Positions 10,692 through 23,330 of a stretch of 64,000 bases of DNA are shown here, in pieces. Both the position numbers and the translations under genes were made by a program. The stretch comes from Trichostrongylus colubriformis (taxonomy: Eukaryota; Nematoda; Chromadorea; Rhabditida; Trichostrongylidae): assembly GCA_963978905.1 (NCBI GenBank), contig OZ022259.1:46084727-46148726 (forward strand). Reading direction: 5' to 3'. Position 1 is the first letter of the stretch, and each line of letters opens with the position of its first letter. The notes beneath the pieces were generated by a model. That model was not told the origin of the DNA, made no database searches, and was given only the letters and a program-made list of their open reading frames with translations.

Positions 10692-13600
10692 ATGTTGGCG
10701 CGATCAGCTGTTCGTCGAATAGTTCATGTCAGAAGTATAGCTTCAACATCTCGTGACCCTCCTAACACCAGCAAGGTAAGAGGATAAAGATTTTGGCGTC
10801 AATCTTTTCTTTGGTATGTGCCGGCGTCTAGTCCCATCCAGGGTGGCAGGTTTTGGCGTACACAGTGACTTACAGTCCATTTCGGAGCGCCTGATAGGGC
10901 GAGGCCTGCGACCCTGACATCTTCCATTGCTACATTTTCGCGTGGAAAGTCGCGACATCGCGAAGTCGTGGTGTGCGCGTAAATAGTTTTTTTTTCATGT
11001 GGGAGAACATGGACCGAGTTGATGCATACTATATGAAATGTAACCAGAGAAAACGCTTTTGTGAGAAAGGACAGGTGCTGCACTAATCAATCTATTTTTC
11101 ATGGAAGACTTATGTCTGTGATGTTGAGTCCTGGGACATCACATGCGATCACCTGTAAGGATAGCAGTTCATTGTAGGTCACTCCTGTAGACGAATACAC
11201 TCAGCAACTTCTGTCAGCTCCACCATCGCGATTGCCAAAAATGTTCATTCGCCTCAGAACCTCTTTGAAAAATAAGTTCAGCAGTGATGGTATAGATCCT
11301 ACGTTCAAGAACGTAAGTTTTGTTATCTCTTTTCCTCGAGGTGTACTTTTTCTGTTCGTAGCTGCTCACTACTGTTTGATGTTTACTGTTGCAGTTACTG
11401 GATTCAGCATCTGCTCAGCTTTATTATAACTGTGCAAATAATTACGACTATGAAAAATTGTGTGAAGGTTAGCTTTTCGAGTGGTGATCTCGAGAGCACA
11501 TAGCTATTCATTCATTGCAGCTTTTGGCTTACCTGATTATATGTCATCCTGGTACAAATTGACTCTGATGCATTGCTGGTGAGAATTGCTACATGTTGAG
11601 TGTTCTGAATAGTTGATACATATGAATTTCTTTATTGATTATTTTATTTCAGGATGGTTCTATTGAGGATGCATTCTTCGCTTGACGCACAGGCTTACCT
11701 ACGGTTACAACGTAGTATGCTCGCCACGTTGTGGTTCGACGTTGACGCCAGGTTAAAAATCGTTGGGGTACGTAAGTTTATTCTTATTTTTAGGTTTGTT
11801 TGCTATGATGTTTGCTTTGATTGCTGCTGTTCTTGCCGCAGCTCTCTTGTGAGCGAAAGCTCCGGTCTCGGACATAACTCACGTGTGCTCCATGTTTTCC
11901 ACTTCATGCTCAACATCTTTCTGGGTTTTTTGTGACTGTCTGTTCTTTTCTATTCTTTTTCTTTTTATCATTCTCATGGTTTATTCCCTATGCTTTGTAA
12001 AGATTATACTTGTCGTTTTAGCAAGAACTAAAACAAACTCTGACATCAACATCTGATTTGAAAAGTATGCATGGCCTTCATTTGCAGACGTTCATGGAAT
12101 ACGATGAGGTAACCGTATTTCTCTCATATCGCTTGGATTCCATTGCTGTGTTAAGCTCTTTATTTTGATCACTAGAGCTGACGCACTCATCTACCTGCAA
12201 TCCTGTTGTGAAGTTACATGGAAATGTTTTAGGGCTTTTTAGCTAATGATCGATTATTAGCTGCAGCATTATGGCGTTGTCTTTACGTGGGCCGAACCTG
12301 TGATCCTATACATGTTTTGAGAGCGATTGCCTACATACGGTCGACGGTTTGTTTTTAGCTGATGTTGTTTTTTGGTTATCAAATACCATTGCTTTTATCT
12401 ATATTTTTATTATTGGCTCATTATTTTTGTGGAGAAATCCCGCCTTGCCCCTGCCTTTTCATCATTTGGAATTACTTTTCAAGCCTTTCTTTACCTGATT
12501 GTACTTGGTATTGCTGTTTGTCTTTCTGATTTATTGCTTTTTATCATACGAATGACGTGCTCAAGCTGTCTAATGCCTGGTAGAATGAGTACTGTGTCGC
12601 ATTGACAAAAGGACTGTGTGCAAGTTGTGGTTGCTACCATAAAATCCCATAATAAGAGCGACCCATAGATAGGAGCGATTGTGCTAGAAAATGAAAACTG
12701 ACGTTCGTATACGTTTTTTGGCGCTGTGTGCTTATCGCAATAATGGCCTACAACTACACCTTTATTCTTACTGTTTTCTATAATTTTTCTTATGCTATTT
12801 TTTATTAGATTGTAAGGGAAGTTCTGGCCGGTTTTTCGCGTTCACAAGACAAATTCAAATCTCAGAGCGCGTCAACGTTCATCAGCTTACCTATTGTGCT
12901 CCTTAGATAGACAAAAAGCTGCTCTTCCTTGCTATATGTTCTATTTAGAGTGCCACAAGGTTTTCGAATTATTAGGGAAATTTTGAAGTACTGCTAAAAT
13001 GGCACTTTTTAGATGATTTCACTTCACGAGTTCTTGTTTAGTCGAGTCCTAGCGAAGGTGACCACAAATGTGAGTACTGCAAGAGGAGGGGGTGAAGCTT
13101 CGGTTGGAACACTTTGTCTCTGGTTTCAGAAGTGCAGAAATAAGAACGAGTCGAATTTTCAATTGATCAAATCGCTTTAACTAAAACGCAGAAAGCGAAG
13201 AGCGCCAATACTTGCAGGAGATGTCCAAAAGTACTCGCCCTCAACAAACAAGCTTGATCAAGCACCTCAAGTAGCCTTGATTTGGAAAAACCAAAAAAAT
13301 GGGTGCCGAGGGGCCCCTCAGAGCAGCTATGGGCAAGCGCATTTTCCACAAATCTTCTTACAGTAATTGAAGCAGTTGAAGGCTGAAGCCATTACTCGTC
13401 TATCACATTCACCAGATCTAGCGTTAGCTATGCCCGACTTTCCCAAACATCTGGACAGCTTCTTCAGCAGCAGTGTGATCGGAAAGAATGGTGATTTGAA
13501 AGTGACCTTTTTTTATTGCGCGCAATATAAAACTTCAGCCCTTTAGCAAAATGAAATACGCAAGCATGCGTAATGTTGCCAAAAGCGTAGCGAATCGAAT

Positions 13601-14929
13601 GGTGCCTATTCTGTGAGAAAAGATCAGTCTGAGCCGAGCTATGATCTCCCGAAGTTGAAATTGCGAAAACCGGCCATGAGAAATCTAATTTTACTGTTGC
13701 ATTGGGAGTGACTGCTGCTGGAGAGAATTTTGAACCAATGCTAATTATCAGGAATTTTCTAAAGAATTTTAAGAATTTTCAAGAATTTTTTTCATCGGTA
13801 AATAAACCGCTCTTATCTATGCGATTAGGATAATTAAGATCCTTAAAATGCATTGCTTCACAATATCCCCACGTGTATCTTTATGTGTTCAAGATCGGTA
13901 CATTTTTATCATACGAATGGCGTGCTCATACGTGCTGATCATACGAAGACCATAAACATGGTCGCGCCTTGACTCAATCTCTGAATCGACCTCATCCGCC
14001 AGTGGAGTTAAGCCCAGCTCAAGGAAGATGGTTAGATCGGTTACGCTCGGAATTAGAATGCGGGTGTTTTACCATCCGTGAATGGATTGGTGGTAGATTC
14101 TAACGGTCAGAGGGCTGCCTTCCACTCACAAGATGTCGCAGCATATGAGCCTCATCTTCTCTATGAATTTAGTGAATTTTTACCCATGTAGCGGATGAGG
14201 GGGAGGGGTGCAGTACATCGTAAAATGCGACTTCAGATACGCATTCGCCTAGCCTAGGCGTATTCTACGCAATGGTCGTTCGTTTTGGTTTCAAGAGTAA
14301 GTGCGTGCAATGAAGCCTGTGTTGTAGAAATTGGTTCCTTAATTTAAGATGGCAGGGGATTCGTCGTTAGAATCTTTAATTCTTTTCCTTGCCTGGTTAT
14401 AGTCTGGAATTGATCGTTGTAGACATACCTGTATCGCTTCAAACCGCAAAATATGTGGTTGTCTTGATTCTTGGATTCCTACCTCGGAATTCACCAATCC
14501 TTCTGAAGTCACAGTTGTGACAGGTCGACTTTTGATGCCACAGGATATTTTCGGCCATATTCTACATTTTCTCTTGAGACTATCCGTTGCGTTAAGTCAA
14601 TGCCAGTTGAGTTCTCCATGGCTATGTGGGTTAATATAGCGTCCAGTTTCACATTTTTGGTTTTTTAACTGGCAGTGCGTGTGGAGACTGAATAAAGATT
14701 CTCTCAGTTTATCGTTCATTCTTTTTTCAATATTCCGCGATTTCAAATGATATTCCAGATGGCTTGGCTGGACACGCTTGATCTAAACGATATTATGGTG
14801 TACGGTATAAAAGAGTGGAAACAAGTGAAAGCTAAGGAGGCTATGCATGATTCAAAATCGGAGCTTGGAACTGTAGAAGTTGAAGATTCTCCAAAGGTTG
14901 AAACACAAGCAGCCATACAATCTTCATGA
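10692..14929 (+). CDS. UQCC1: Ubiquinol-cytochrome c reductase assembly factor 1 (CBP3-type chaperone)
   Basis: Eight exons join in phase to a 278-residue protein: 10692-10775, 11178-11312, 11395-11467, 11521-11578, 11653-11767, 12022-12108, 12233-12346 and 14759-14929. Exon 1 is an arginine-rich, acid-free mitochondrial presequence (MLARSAVRRIVHVRSIASTS). Exons 3-8 form the Ubiq_cyt_C_chap domain: FGLPDYMSSWYKLTLMHCW corresponds to the LPDTFNSWF..ELHVWM block of vertebrate UQCC1, and EYDEGFLANDRLLAAALWR to its GYDEG...LAAALWR block. Size is close to the human protein (about 300). The family acts in the mitochondrial matrix, binding newly made cytochrome b for complex III assembly. The highly charged C-terminus (GTVEVEDSPKVE) is unaligned. 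Intron 7 (2.4 kb) carries a transposon. Confidence 0.94.
10776..10960. repeat. Dispersed repeat in UQCC1 intron 1
   Basis: Begins GTAAGAGGATAAAGATTTTG, related to the repeat at 4005-4305 and more loosely to 30590-30760. It starts at or very near the exon-1 donor, so intron 1 appears to be largely made of it. Confidence 0.5.
12643..13832. mobile_element. AGATAAGAGCGG-terminated element with mariner-like interior
   Basis: Outer ends are copies of a palindromic terminus (left AGATAGGAGCG, right CGCTCTTATCTATG); the same family is at 29880-30393 and 34827-35361. Inside, from about 12810 (TTAGATTGTAAGGGAAGTTC) to about 13695 (GGCCATGAGAAATCTAA), lies a second pair of inverted termini resembling mariner ends, with a decayed frame containing SPDLALAMPDF, reminiscent of the mariner YSPDLAPTDYH motif. 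This looks like a mariner relic carried inside another non-autonomous element. It sits in UQCC1 intron 7. Confidence 0.6.
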
Positions 14930-15430
14930 ATATTTTCAAATCAATTAGCCTAGTTTTTCAAATTGTTATATTATGGTTTCCACTTGTTTTGATAGATTTA
15001 CCAGCACCTTATATTTGATGAAATGTTGTGGGTGCTGTTATCACGCTTAGTTTAGGATATTTGACTTAACGTTAGAGCAATCTATGCAATCATACTCTAT
15101 ATATATTATAATATCCAGTCATTGAATATTTTTGTTGTTCAGTTCCTTTACTTTTCCTGGGTATGAACTCGATACAGCAGTGTGTATGTGGTGATATAAA
15201 TAGCGATGTCGCCTTGTTATCTTGAGAGAAAGCAGATCTTTGGATATTTGGAAGAGACTGTTATATAAGTCTTCTTCTCTACACAATATCTGAAAAGAAA
15301 CAGTCTGAGTTGTTGCTTTTCGATATAATTACACTGCTCATCTCCAAGTAGTGTAATTTGCTGAAAAAAATCATGCTTCATTGTTAGTTCTTTGTTGGTC
15401 CAAGTGTTAGGAGTGATCTAAGCATCTTTG
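14930..15430. other. UQCC1-ZFAND1 intergenic interval
   Basis: About 530 bp separates the UQCC1 stop from the ZFAND1 start. It should hold the UQCC1 3' UTR. The two genes share a strand, but the spacing is larger than usual for nematode operons, so co-transcription is only a possibility. Confidence 0.4.
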
Positions 15431-15438
15431 TATTCTAG
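15431..15438 (+). promoter_or_regulatory. Candidate spliced-leader acceptor of ZFAND1
   Basis: TATTCTAG, 23 bases before the ATG at 15462, reads as a splice acceptor although no upstream exon is needed. Confidence 0.4.
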
Positions 15439-15461
15439 CCAGTAGTTTACTTGTTTGGTCA

Positions 15462-18400
15462 ATGGCCGAACTTCCAGATATTGGAGGGAGGTGTTTCTTT
15501 GAGAACTGTCATAGGCTGGGTAAGAACTCCTTACTGTTTCTGTTTTCATATCTGTTCAGTTTCATTGCAATTTTCTGTTCCAGACTTTCTACCATTTACG
15601 TGCCCAGTTTGCAAAGAATGCTATTGGTTAGTTTGCGGTTAGTTACTTAATCGTTCTTCTGTGCGATGTACAGTAGTGGTAAGAAGTTTGGAAACTTTGA
15701 ATTTTCAACCTCCCTCGATTAAGAAACGGCTGAGTTGTCTCTTCACAGAATAGGCATAAAACCAAGTAGAGAACACGATGTGTAACGCCATTCTTCGAAA
15801 GTGGAAATTTTAAGTGTGGAAATGCTGTTTATGTGAAAAAGGGCGCATCATTCTCAATAACAACGAAAACCGAACCTAATAACGTCAGAATACGAGACAA
15901 AAACTGTTACTTTGTTGGGTAACCGCGTGAATCAATGACAGCCTTACACCTTCTAGGCATTGAACATATCAGAGCATCAATTTTGGACTGAGGTATAAAG
16001 CCCATTCTTTGGACAGGATATCAAACTTTTCATCGCAATTCTTCACTGGAATGTGTCTTGTACGACGCTCAAGTTCCTCCCAAAGGTGCTCAATCGGACT
16101 GAGGTCCGGACTTTGGCTTGGCCAGTTCATGACAGTAATTTTCTTCGATCTCAGAAAGTCGGTCACGAGGCGGGAGGCATGCTTCGGATCATGTCAAGCC
16201 GAAAAATCCATTCCCTCGGCATTATTTGACGAGCAAAAGGAAACATGGTACTCTCCAGAATACCCTTGTTACCCTTGTACGCGGACGAGTCTCTATTCCC
16301 TTGGATACGGAAGGTGGGCCAACGCCATATAGACCAAAACATCCCCATACCATCACATTACCTCTGCCATGCTTCACTGTTGGCACCTGGTGTCTGGGAT
16401 GATTTCTCCTGTACGCAGGACGTCTCACTTTCTTCGAACCATCGCTGCCAAAGAGGCAGAACTTTGTTTCGCCGCTGAACAAAACTGTTCCCCACTCTTC
16501 ACTGGTCCAGGCAAGGTGCTGACGGGCGAAACTTAGTCGTGCCTTCCTATTCCTTGAGCTCTCTAGTGGCTCCCTGCTGGGACGTCTTTCAAAGAATCCG
16601 CCAGGCTTTAGACGACGCTGAGCAGTACTTCGGCCGACAGAAAGACCCAAAAAGTTTGTCACTTCTTGGGAATGTCAGTTGACGAAGTGCGCGGGTCAGC
16701 ATGCGAGGCTTTTACGATTAATATGTCGTCTCTTGGTGTCGTCTTATGAGGTTCTCCTGAACGATGAGCCTTCACCACACCTCCTTGTCTTTGGTAGCGC
16801 CTGAAATCTAGGTAGTCGCGCTTTTAGCGAGGTGATACTGCTGTGCAAGGTTCTTGGGCATTCCAGGTTGAATGGCCCGAACAATCGGCTCCTGCGCAGC
16901 TAGTGCTACTTCTTTGCCAGATCCCATCTGAAAATGAGGTACTGTGCCATAATTGTCCCTAAAACTATAAAATTATAGTGATGTTATTGAGAAGTTTCCA
17001 AACTTTTGATGCGCCCTCTTTGACCACAGCATTTCCACACTTGAAATTTCCACTGTCAAAGAATGGCGTTTCACATCGTGTTCTCTACTTGATTTTACGC
17101 CTATTCTGTGAATTTGAGACAACTCAGCCGTTTCTTAATCGAGGGAGGTTGAAAATTCAAAAGTTTCTAAAGTTTTGACCGCTACTTTGTATATTCGCTT
17201 AAAAGTTCTCTAAGTTCCTCATAGCAGTCACATCGTGTCTATCTCCATAGTCAAGAACTGGGGAAATTTTTGAGTTTCGCTCTGTGGCCGAAGCGTGGTG
17301 CGTGAAAGCTTGGACGCCGTAGATAGTTATATGTATTCAGAGGGATGCCCTGTTGTACGCTAAGTAAGGCGCAGGATAGGGTAATCGCTCCATGAGCCGC
17401 TACATATGGCGTTCCGAGCACACACGCATCGCTGAGTCATGTCCTAACTATACACTCCAAGCGTACTACCATGGCGAGAAGACCTTTCTCCTCCTCAAAA
17501 TGATAGTTTATATACTATACTATAGTTCTTTTTTATTGTAAGATGTGTCGTCAGTAGGAGGCGACAAGTATTTTGCTAGACGATCATGATATGCTGTTCA
17601 TTTGCGATTTTGGATTTGATTCATTCATCCCTTATAGCTCTGAGCATCGTTTCACTCATGGGTGCGACAATTCAAAGCAGTTCAACCCGGATAGTGCCAC
17701 GCCTGCTTCCTCAGGACCAGTGCGTAACTTTCTGTGTTCCTATGGTGAATGCCCTGGAGCGGAAAGCATCAAAATCGTTTGTCCATATTGCGAACGGAAC
17801 TATTGCTTGAAGTAAGCTTCTTTTTTTGGTGGAGGCTTCAGTTCGACGTTAACAAAGGATTTAAGGCATCGTCATGCAGATGAGCATTCCTGTGAAAACC
17901 TCCCCGAAAGAGTTTCTGAGCCTAAATTTGTATCGGCAATACCTCCAGCACCTTCAACTGCTACAGAAAAACCGGTAGCCAAGGCGAAACCTGCAGTGGT
18001 GATTTGTACTTACTTGTTGAAATATTTACCATTTAGTTCAGCGATGGAATTCTTTAGGTATTTTTCAGCGATATACCTCATATGTTTTGCAGGTTGTCAA
18101 TGAAGTGGATCGGCAGAAAATGGATAAGATTCTTATTATGAAGCTGAAAATGAATGCGAAAGCGACAGCGGATGTTCCTCCCGCGGAAAGGATGTTTCTG
18201 TTTGTGGAGAGTGATGATCTCAGCGAGCGGAAAGCTGTTGTAGTTAGCAAGGAAAGTTTTGTACAGCTCATTGGGTGCTACCGTAGTTGTTGTGACTTCA
18301 CTCCAAATTGTTCTACAGTCATCACTTTGTATGCTCGAGTGTATGTTTTCACTTAAATCTTACTTTGGGTGAGTAGGGGCATCCCCCTTGCCAAGGTTAG

Positions 18401-21142
18401 ACTAAAAACCTGGGTAAAATTAGCGCCGAACGCCGAGCTCAGTGGTGTGCCAGACTCCTAGCTCATTTGTTCAATGTTATTGTTTGAAACATTACCGATT
18501 CGTGTCCTCTTATGTGGCCCTTTCTGTCGGCCGGTGATGGTAGGGCATTCATGGGCACAGTTTTAGCCACGTGTAGTTGTGTATTCCACTGCATGCTCTC
18601 AGTTTTTTCCTCTTAAAATTCTCTAGAATTGTTAAAATTCTAACTACCTGATCTTGTATCATGTTGAGAGGAGCACCGAACAATAACTGAAAGGATGGTG
18701 ACACACAGCTATCCGAGGCAGCTCGGGCAGCAGAGATGTCTCCCCTGAGCAGCCGTTGCCCATTTCATTTCTAATCGTCCAGTTCCATGAAGAGTTGTCG
18801 TGGATCAGCCAAATAGGTCTCTCAAGGAAGGCCCGAGTTTTGTCTTCTTGTCCAGACACCTGCTAAAACCTACGGTGTGACGTCCTATACATTTGTTTCT
18901 TTTTCTTTGTTCAAGAAGGTGGCTGTAATCGTTCCTTCTGAAGATCTTCCCCATACAGGAATGCAGCGTGCGGTTTTTACACCCGCTCCAACCTAATCGT
19001 GCTAAAAGAGCAGTTTCTAGAGATGCCTAAGGCGGTGGCTGTGTGAGTGCGGAACCAAGTTTACTTTGTTGCTTCGTGACCGAAAGCATGAGTTGCCGCT
19101 GCGATAAACGTTGTATGGTCTGCGGCACCCAATTGGCCAATCAGTTATTTATGGCAGTTGACGTCTTGCAGCTCCAGAAAAGCAGCAGCAACCTCGCAAT
19201 CATTTTGCGGTGCTTTTTGCTTTTTATCTATGTTTTAAATACGTGTCGATCTGCTGAGATCGTAAAGCGTGTAGTATGCGTATGGTTGCCATCAGCCCAT
19301 AGTGAGTGATGCAGAGGAGTGGAGGAGTGGGAGATCAGCAGGAAGAGAGCGTGAGAGTGCCAGAGGGTCATAGACCGCGTTGCCTGCCATGCGCGCTGCC
19401 GACAGTACTCAACAGAGATAGAGGTATTCAGCCACTAGAATCAAGCAGGAGTTCTTCTAGGCAAATCAACTGCTACTTCATCTTTATTTATTTATCCTAT
19501 CTGAAATTCTTCATCGGTGGAGGCGGTTCTGTGCCCTTGTGTTACACGTGCTTGTTTTAGAAATGGACGGTAGGACGTTGTGCGTCAAATATTGCGAAGT
19601 TGTTGTCCTTAAATGGAAATAAGGTGAGGGAATACACAGACTCTTTGAATTAGGGATTTTTTCTCGGAAATTTCTGTTGACATAAACGTACCGTGTCCTC
19701 TCTCAGTGCTACTCAAGGCTTCGCGAGGGGTCATTTGGTCGATTGTTGATTTTGAAAGTAAAAGTGTCAAGAGACCTGGGTGATCAAAAAATGAATTAAG
19801 TGGTGAAGAAAATGGAAACTTGAGAAATGGCATTACATTCTACCCTCTAATCTTTTCGGTGGACGTGTATTCGGGTGCACTCCATCTCTAGCGTATTGAT
19901 CAGAGGTACGTAGCGCTCAAAAGTCTTCGGCCAAATGTTTTTTTACTTGGGTTTTTCACTTGTAACTTTTTTGCGACTGAACCGATCTGAGAGAAATTTT
20001 AGTATGTTGTATTTGGAAACACTGCATACTAAATATACTGTTTTGGCGCTCAACGGTGTAAGTTACGTGCTTACATGCGCTTTTTTTTGTTTTTGGAGTG
20101 CCATCCCTATGCCGTCCCGCTGTGCCGCTGTCATCAAAAGTCGTGGTCTTTCTACAAAATATTGACGTTCTCTGAGGCTTGCTCGTTTTTGTAAAGAAAG
20201 CCGCTTTTCTTGACCAAGCCTTTTTCTTTTTTGGGTGGTCTTGTAGTAAATTCTTGCAAAAATCCATGGAAAGTGTCTAGTGGCACTCAAGTAGAAGGAA
20301 AGGTTGACATTAGGTTCAGGCACCACGTATAAAAATTTTGTCAAATTTGGTCAAGTAGAAAAAACGTTATGACACAAAAGTTTTGGCCGAAGACTTTTGA
20401 GCGCTACTGTATATGAATCCGTGGTATGTTTATGTTGAGCGCGGTGTAATCAAGAAAATGTACGGGATCCGAGGAATCACGATAATCAGGTTACTCGACT
20501 TACCTTCTTGGGTACTCATCCAAAACATCCTTGTTGTGTCGCCAAGATGCGTCATTATGGCGATACACTCGCTCGAACACAAGCTAGCCAATTCCAGGCA
20601 GTTTGGGTGGGCGTGGTTAGGTCGGGCGGCTGTAAAGCCACGATGGCCAGCTGTAACGATGCAACAGAAGGTGCGGCTTGGATAGTTACCCAAGGATTTA
20701 CTACATTAGGGAGGTAGGTTAACTAATCTGAGTATCGTGAGTTGTGCGCTAGAACGGATTCAGCATTAGACCGCAGTAAAGGTGCAGTGTGCCTAGTGAC
20801 GGGAGGATCTATCTGCAGGCAGAGAGGGATGTAGCAGGTATGAAGAATTGACTACTTGCTTATTCGTCGTGCTTTCGTGTTATCGCCGCTGTACCCATTC
20901 GTGTGGATCGTGGAGATGTACAGCCTGGTTGTAACTTGCACATCTCCACGTGACTGTTGCTATTTGGAAATCGTTCTTGATCGATGTAGTACTCGCTTTT
21001 TCGTATAAAGCTCTACACCTAATATTATATGTTACAGGTACTTCATATCTTCGCTGTAGGATCAGCGCAACCATTGGATTATGCAGACACGGTCTCTGAT
21101 CATCTAAATGACATGGACACCATTACGATTGAACTTGTCTAG
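15462..21142 (+). CDS. ZFAND1: AN1-type zinc finger protein 1
   Basis: Exons in phase: 15462-15519, 15584-15626, 17638-17811, 17866-17998, 18093 to about 18270, and a last exon 21038-21142. The start MAELPDIGGRCFFENCHRL matches the family start MAELDIG..C...C. The first AN1 finger continues DFLPFTCPVCKECYC then EHRFTHGC; the second is CSYGEC...CPYCERNYCLKHRHADEHSC. After a proline/alanine linker, DKILIMKLKMNAKA matches the conserved KVALMKLKMHA segment before the ubiquitin-like domain, and the last exon (AQPLDYADTVSDHLND) matches the family C-terminus. One exon (or two) between about 18270 and 21037 was not located. In other animals ZFAND1 recruits the proteasome and p97 to stress granules. 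Intron 2 is inflated by a Tc1 element. Confidence 0.9.
15671..17189 (-). mobile_element. Tc1-like transposon in ZFAND1 intron 2
   Basis: Long inverted terminal repeats of about 160 bp: 15671-15833 against the reverse complement of the right end, including GTAGTGGTAAGAAG at the left tip and CCTCCCTCGATTAAGAAACG inside. TA flanks at 15669-15670 and 17190-17191. A decayed Tc1-type transposase lies on the minus strand. Confidence 0.9.
15969..16935 (-). pseudogene. Tc1-like transposase, decayed
   Basis: Readable pieces are 16662-16222 (LVFSGETKFCLFG-like region, then GRGNVMVWGCFGL) and 16166-15969 (MNWPSQSPDLSPIEHLWEEL). In Tc1 transposases the first motif normally reads FSDESKF; here the catalytic Asp is Gly (FSGETKF). 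The second Asp (SPDL) and the Glu (HLWEE) region remain. Frames are broken between pieces and the N-terminal part is not readable. Confidence 0.85.
18310..18440. repeat. Dispersed repeat, partner of 10240-10420
   Basis: Shares TTTGTATGCTCGAGTG and several following blocks with 10240-10420. It lies just downstream of ZFAND1 exon 5. Confidence 0.6.
19909..20409. mobile_element. Tc1-type MITE, 501 bp
   Basis: Inverted ends: GTAGCGCTCAAAAGTCTTCG at the left and the reverse complement of GAAGACTTTTGAGCGCTACTG at the right, with TA at 19907-19908 and 20410-20411. The interior has open frames but no recognisable transposase. Lies in a late ZFAND1 intron. Confidence 0.85.
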
Positions 21143-22172
21143 TACTTGTATCTTTTCTGATATGTATAGTGCATCAAGGAACTTCTTTATAATTATCTTC
21201 AATTATTATAAGTATTACGGTGTACGATGAGTTCGTTGGGTTTTAATCCTCTTTTTTGATCAATTTGACTTCCCATACAATGTATGTGGTCTGTAGATCT
21301 TTTTCTTCTTTACACAACCCTTCCAATTTCTCTTAAATCGTAAGTTGTTTGTCATTTTGAATGCTTCGAAAAAGGGTACTTGTTAGGCGAAAATTCGCAT
21401 GTAGGCACCTACTTTTCTTCGTTTATAAACGAGATTTCATCAAACGGTTTTATTTGACTGGCAAAGCGTAAATTGTAAGCTGATGATGATGTGTTCGTTC
21501 ATATTACTCGGTATGGAGCGAAGAGAATCAGCTTTTTAGACCTCAGTGATGAGCGAAGAAGAATAGATGGCAGAAGCGGAGATTTTTGCTTTGTGGATAT
21601 TCCATTTCTGAGCCTTAAATATATGAAACAGCTAAAAAAAGAACAATAAGGTTCTGTAGAGCGGAAAAGGTCCTACTCAACACAAAATAGTTTAGGCCGG
21701 CAAAGGAAACGATGTAAAAAATATGAAAAACACTCCACTGCGCTAGGAGTCAGGTGCTACAACTAACGTTGGCCCGCGGCCCGTCTCCTACAGCGGACAA
21801 CTCGGAAAGTCTGTGCGTTGGATGCGAATGGGATGCGAATACACCTCCGCGCTTTTGAGTCCGGGTTTTTCGCCTATTATCGCTTCTAACCTTGAGTGTT
21901 CGTTAATAAGCTCATTTCTTTGCATCTTCCTCTTGTTTCGGACCCCTTCCGTTTCCTTTAACCTCGAGCCCCTGGTACATCACTTCACCTATTGTCCCAT
22001 GGTTTGTGCTATGCACTGTATGATCAAACTTCTGCTATCTTTTAATATCTCGAATGTGACTACTTGTGCAATAAGATGGTAAAAGTGTCTTGTTCTGAAA
22101 ATGAAAATCGTAGGCACTAACGTATGCACTGTAATGAGATGATCAAGATGCGCTGAGTAAAGAGTCCTAGAT
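21143..22172. other. Intergenic, nothing recognised
   Basis: Sequence downstream of ZFAND1, including its presumed 3' UTR. No gene or repeat supported. Confidence 0.5.
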
Positions 22173-22174
22173 TA

Positions 22175-22293
22175 GGCCGTGTTCATGCTTTGCGCACCGA
22201 CGCCGTCGCCGCCGGTGTCTAAATCATATGCACGCCGCCGTCGCCGCCGGTGTAGGCGTCAAATACGTCGGTGCGCGAAGTATGAACGCGGTC
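22175..22293. repeat. GGCCGCGTT-type MITE, 119 bp
   Basis: Ends GGCCGTGTTCATGCTTTGCG and the reverse complement of CGCGAAGTATGAACGCGGTC, with TA on both sides. The interior has two GCCGCCGTCGCCGCCGGTGT-like repeats. Confidence 0.8.
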
Positions 22294-22295
22294 TA

Positions 22296-23330
22296 GATAG
22301 TGCAATGGCTAACATACCAGGCTGTCACTACAATGACTAACGGAGGACCCCATGGTTAGGGTCATCGCATTGACATTTTGTTGTTTTGCTACGTTTCTGT
22401 TTTTTTAAAATATATGCACACGGATGAAACGGCCGTGTGTGTAAACAGGATACGCCTGGATCAGTCAGATCCAAAAGGTCACGAAAAGCTTTTTTGTCGC
22501 ATTAGCGTTGCAATACCGCTACATGGCATGATGTAATTTTTTGTGATAAATTTACAAGCTTGTGCGGCATTTTATATGACGTTCGGGACGATTTTTCTGC
22601 TCCATAATTTAGCATGTACAATTTTCAGATATGTAAATGGGGTCGATTTTCAGGCTGGCGAAGGGGTAGGTCCAATTGACAACAATTGACGAACGAAAAT
22701 CAACCAGTCATGAGTTCCGTACTTGGCCTCGACCTTTTCTACAAATTCGGACAATTGGTTGATTTAGTATCACGCCGTTCTCTTTTTCTTAATTCTCTTT
22801 TCCAAATGCACGTTTATTCGGAATGAAAATGTTCCGCTCAAATTCTTTGTCCAACATTGCTTTAGGAATCTTTCGGAAGAATTTTCTGCTCTATCACAAA
22901 TATGTTTCATTTTTGTTTTGGCTGTGATTCATATCGAATGTAAGACTGTGTGATAGCGACCCAGATGACATGATTTCACAATTTATCTCTTCAACAGATA
23001 TTCAAGGAATCAGGTCAATAACGTTTCCTCGTCCCTACTCATTACCACTCTTTGACGTTTCACCACACTCTCAGCTGCTTGGTTGAGGAATTTTTTGCCC
23101 TGACTGGACAAATTGTCAAAAATCACTAAGGTTGTGACGGAAAAACTAATTTTAGAAAAAGAGGGAGGTGACTTCTCAAGCGGGGAAATGGTGAAACTTA
23201 TAGAAGAGGTCGGGGCTGAGTACGACAAACATGAATGATCGATTTTTCCGGAGTGAAAGATAGTGATTTAATGGCACTATTAACCCAGAGCTACCCCATT
23301 ACCTCTTCAACCGATGCGGTCGAAGAGGCT
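22296..23330. other. Flank of the palindrome, nothing recognised
   Basis: AT-rich sequence. Some blocks near 22450-23230 (for example AATTGACAACAATTGACG and the GAAAATCAACCAGTCATGAG phrase) resemble, at low identity, the region at 25.5-26.2 kb in arm 1. This suggests an older diverged copy of part of the amplicon. Confidence 0.45.

Noticed and set aside
18920..18995. KVAVIVPSEDLPHTG segment as ZFAND1 exon
   Set aside because: An acceptor precedes it, but it runs to a stop that would truncate the protein before the clear final exon at 21038; no donor in phase.
19956..20344. Lys-rich open frames as a transposase
   Set aside because: They lie inside a Tc1-type MITE but have no DDE, helix-turn-helix or Tc1 motif.
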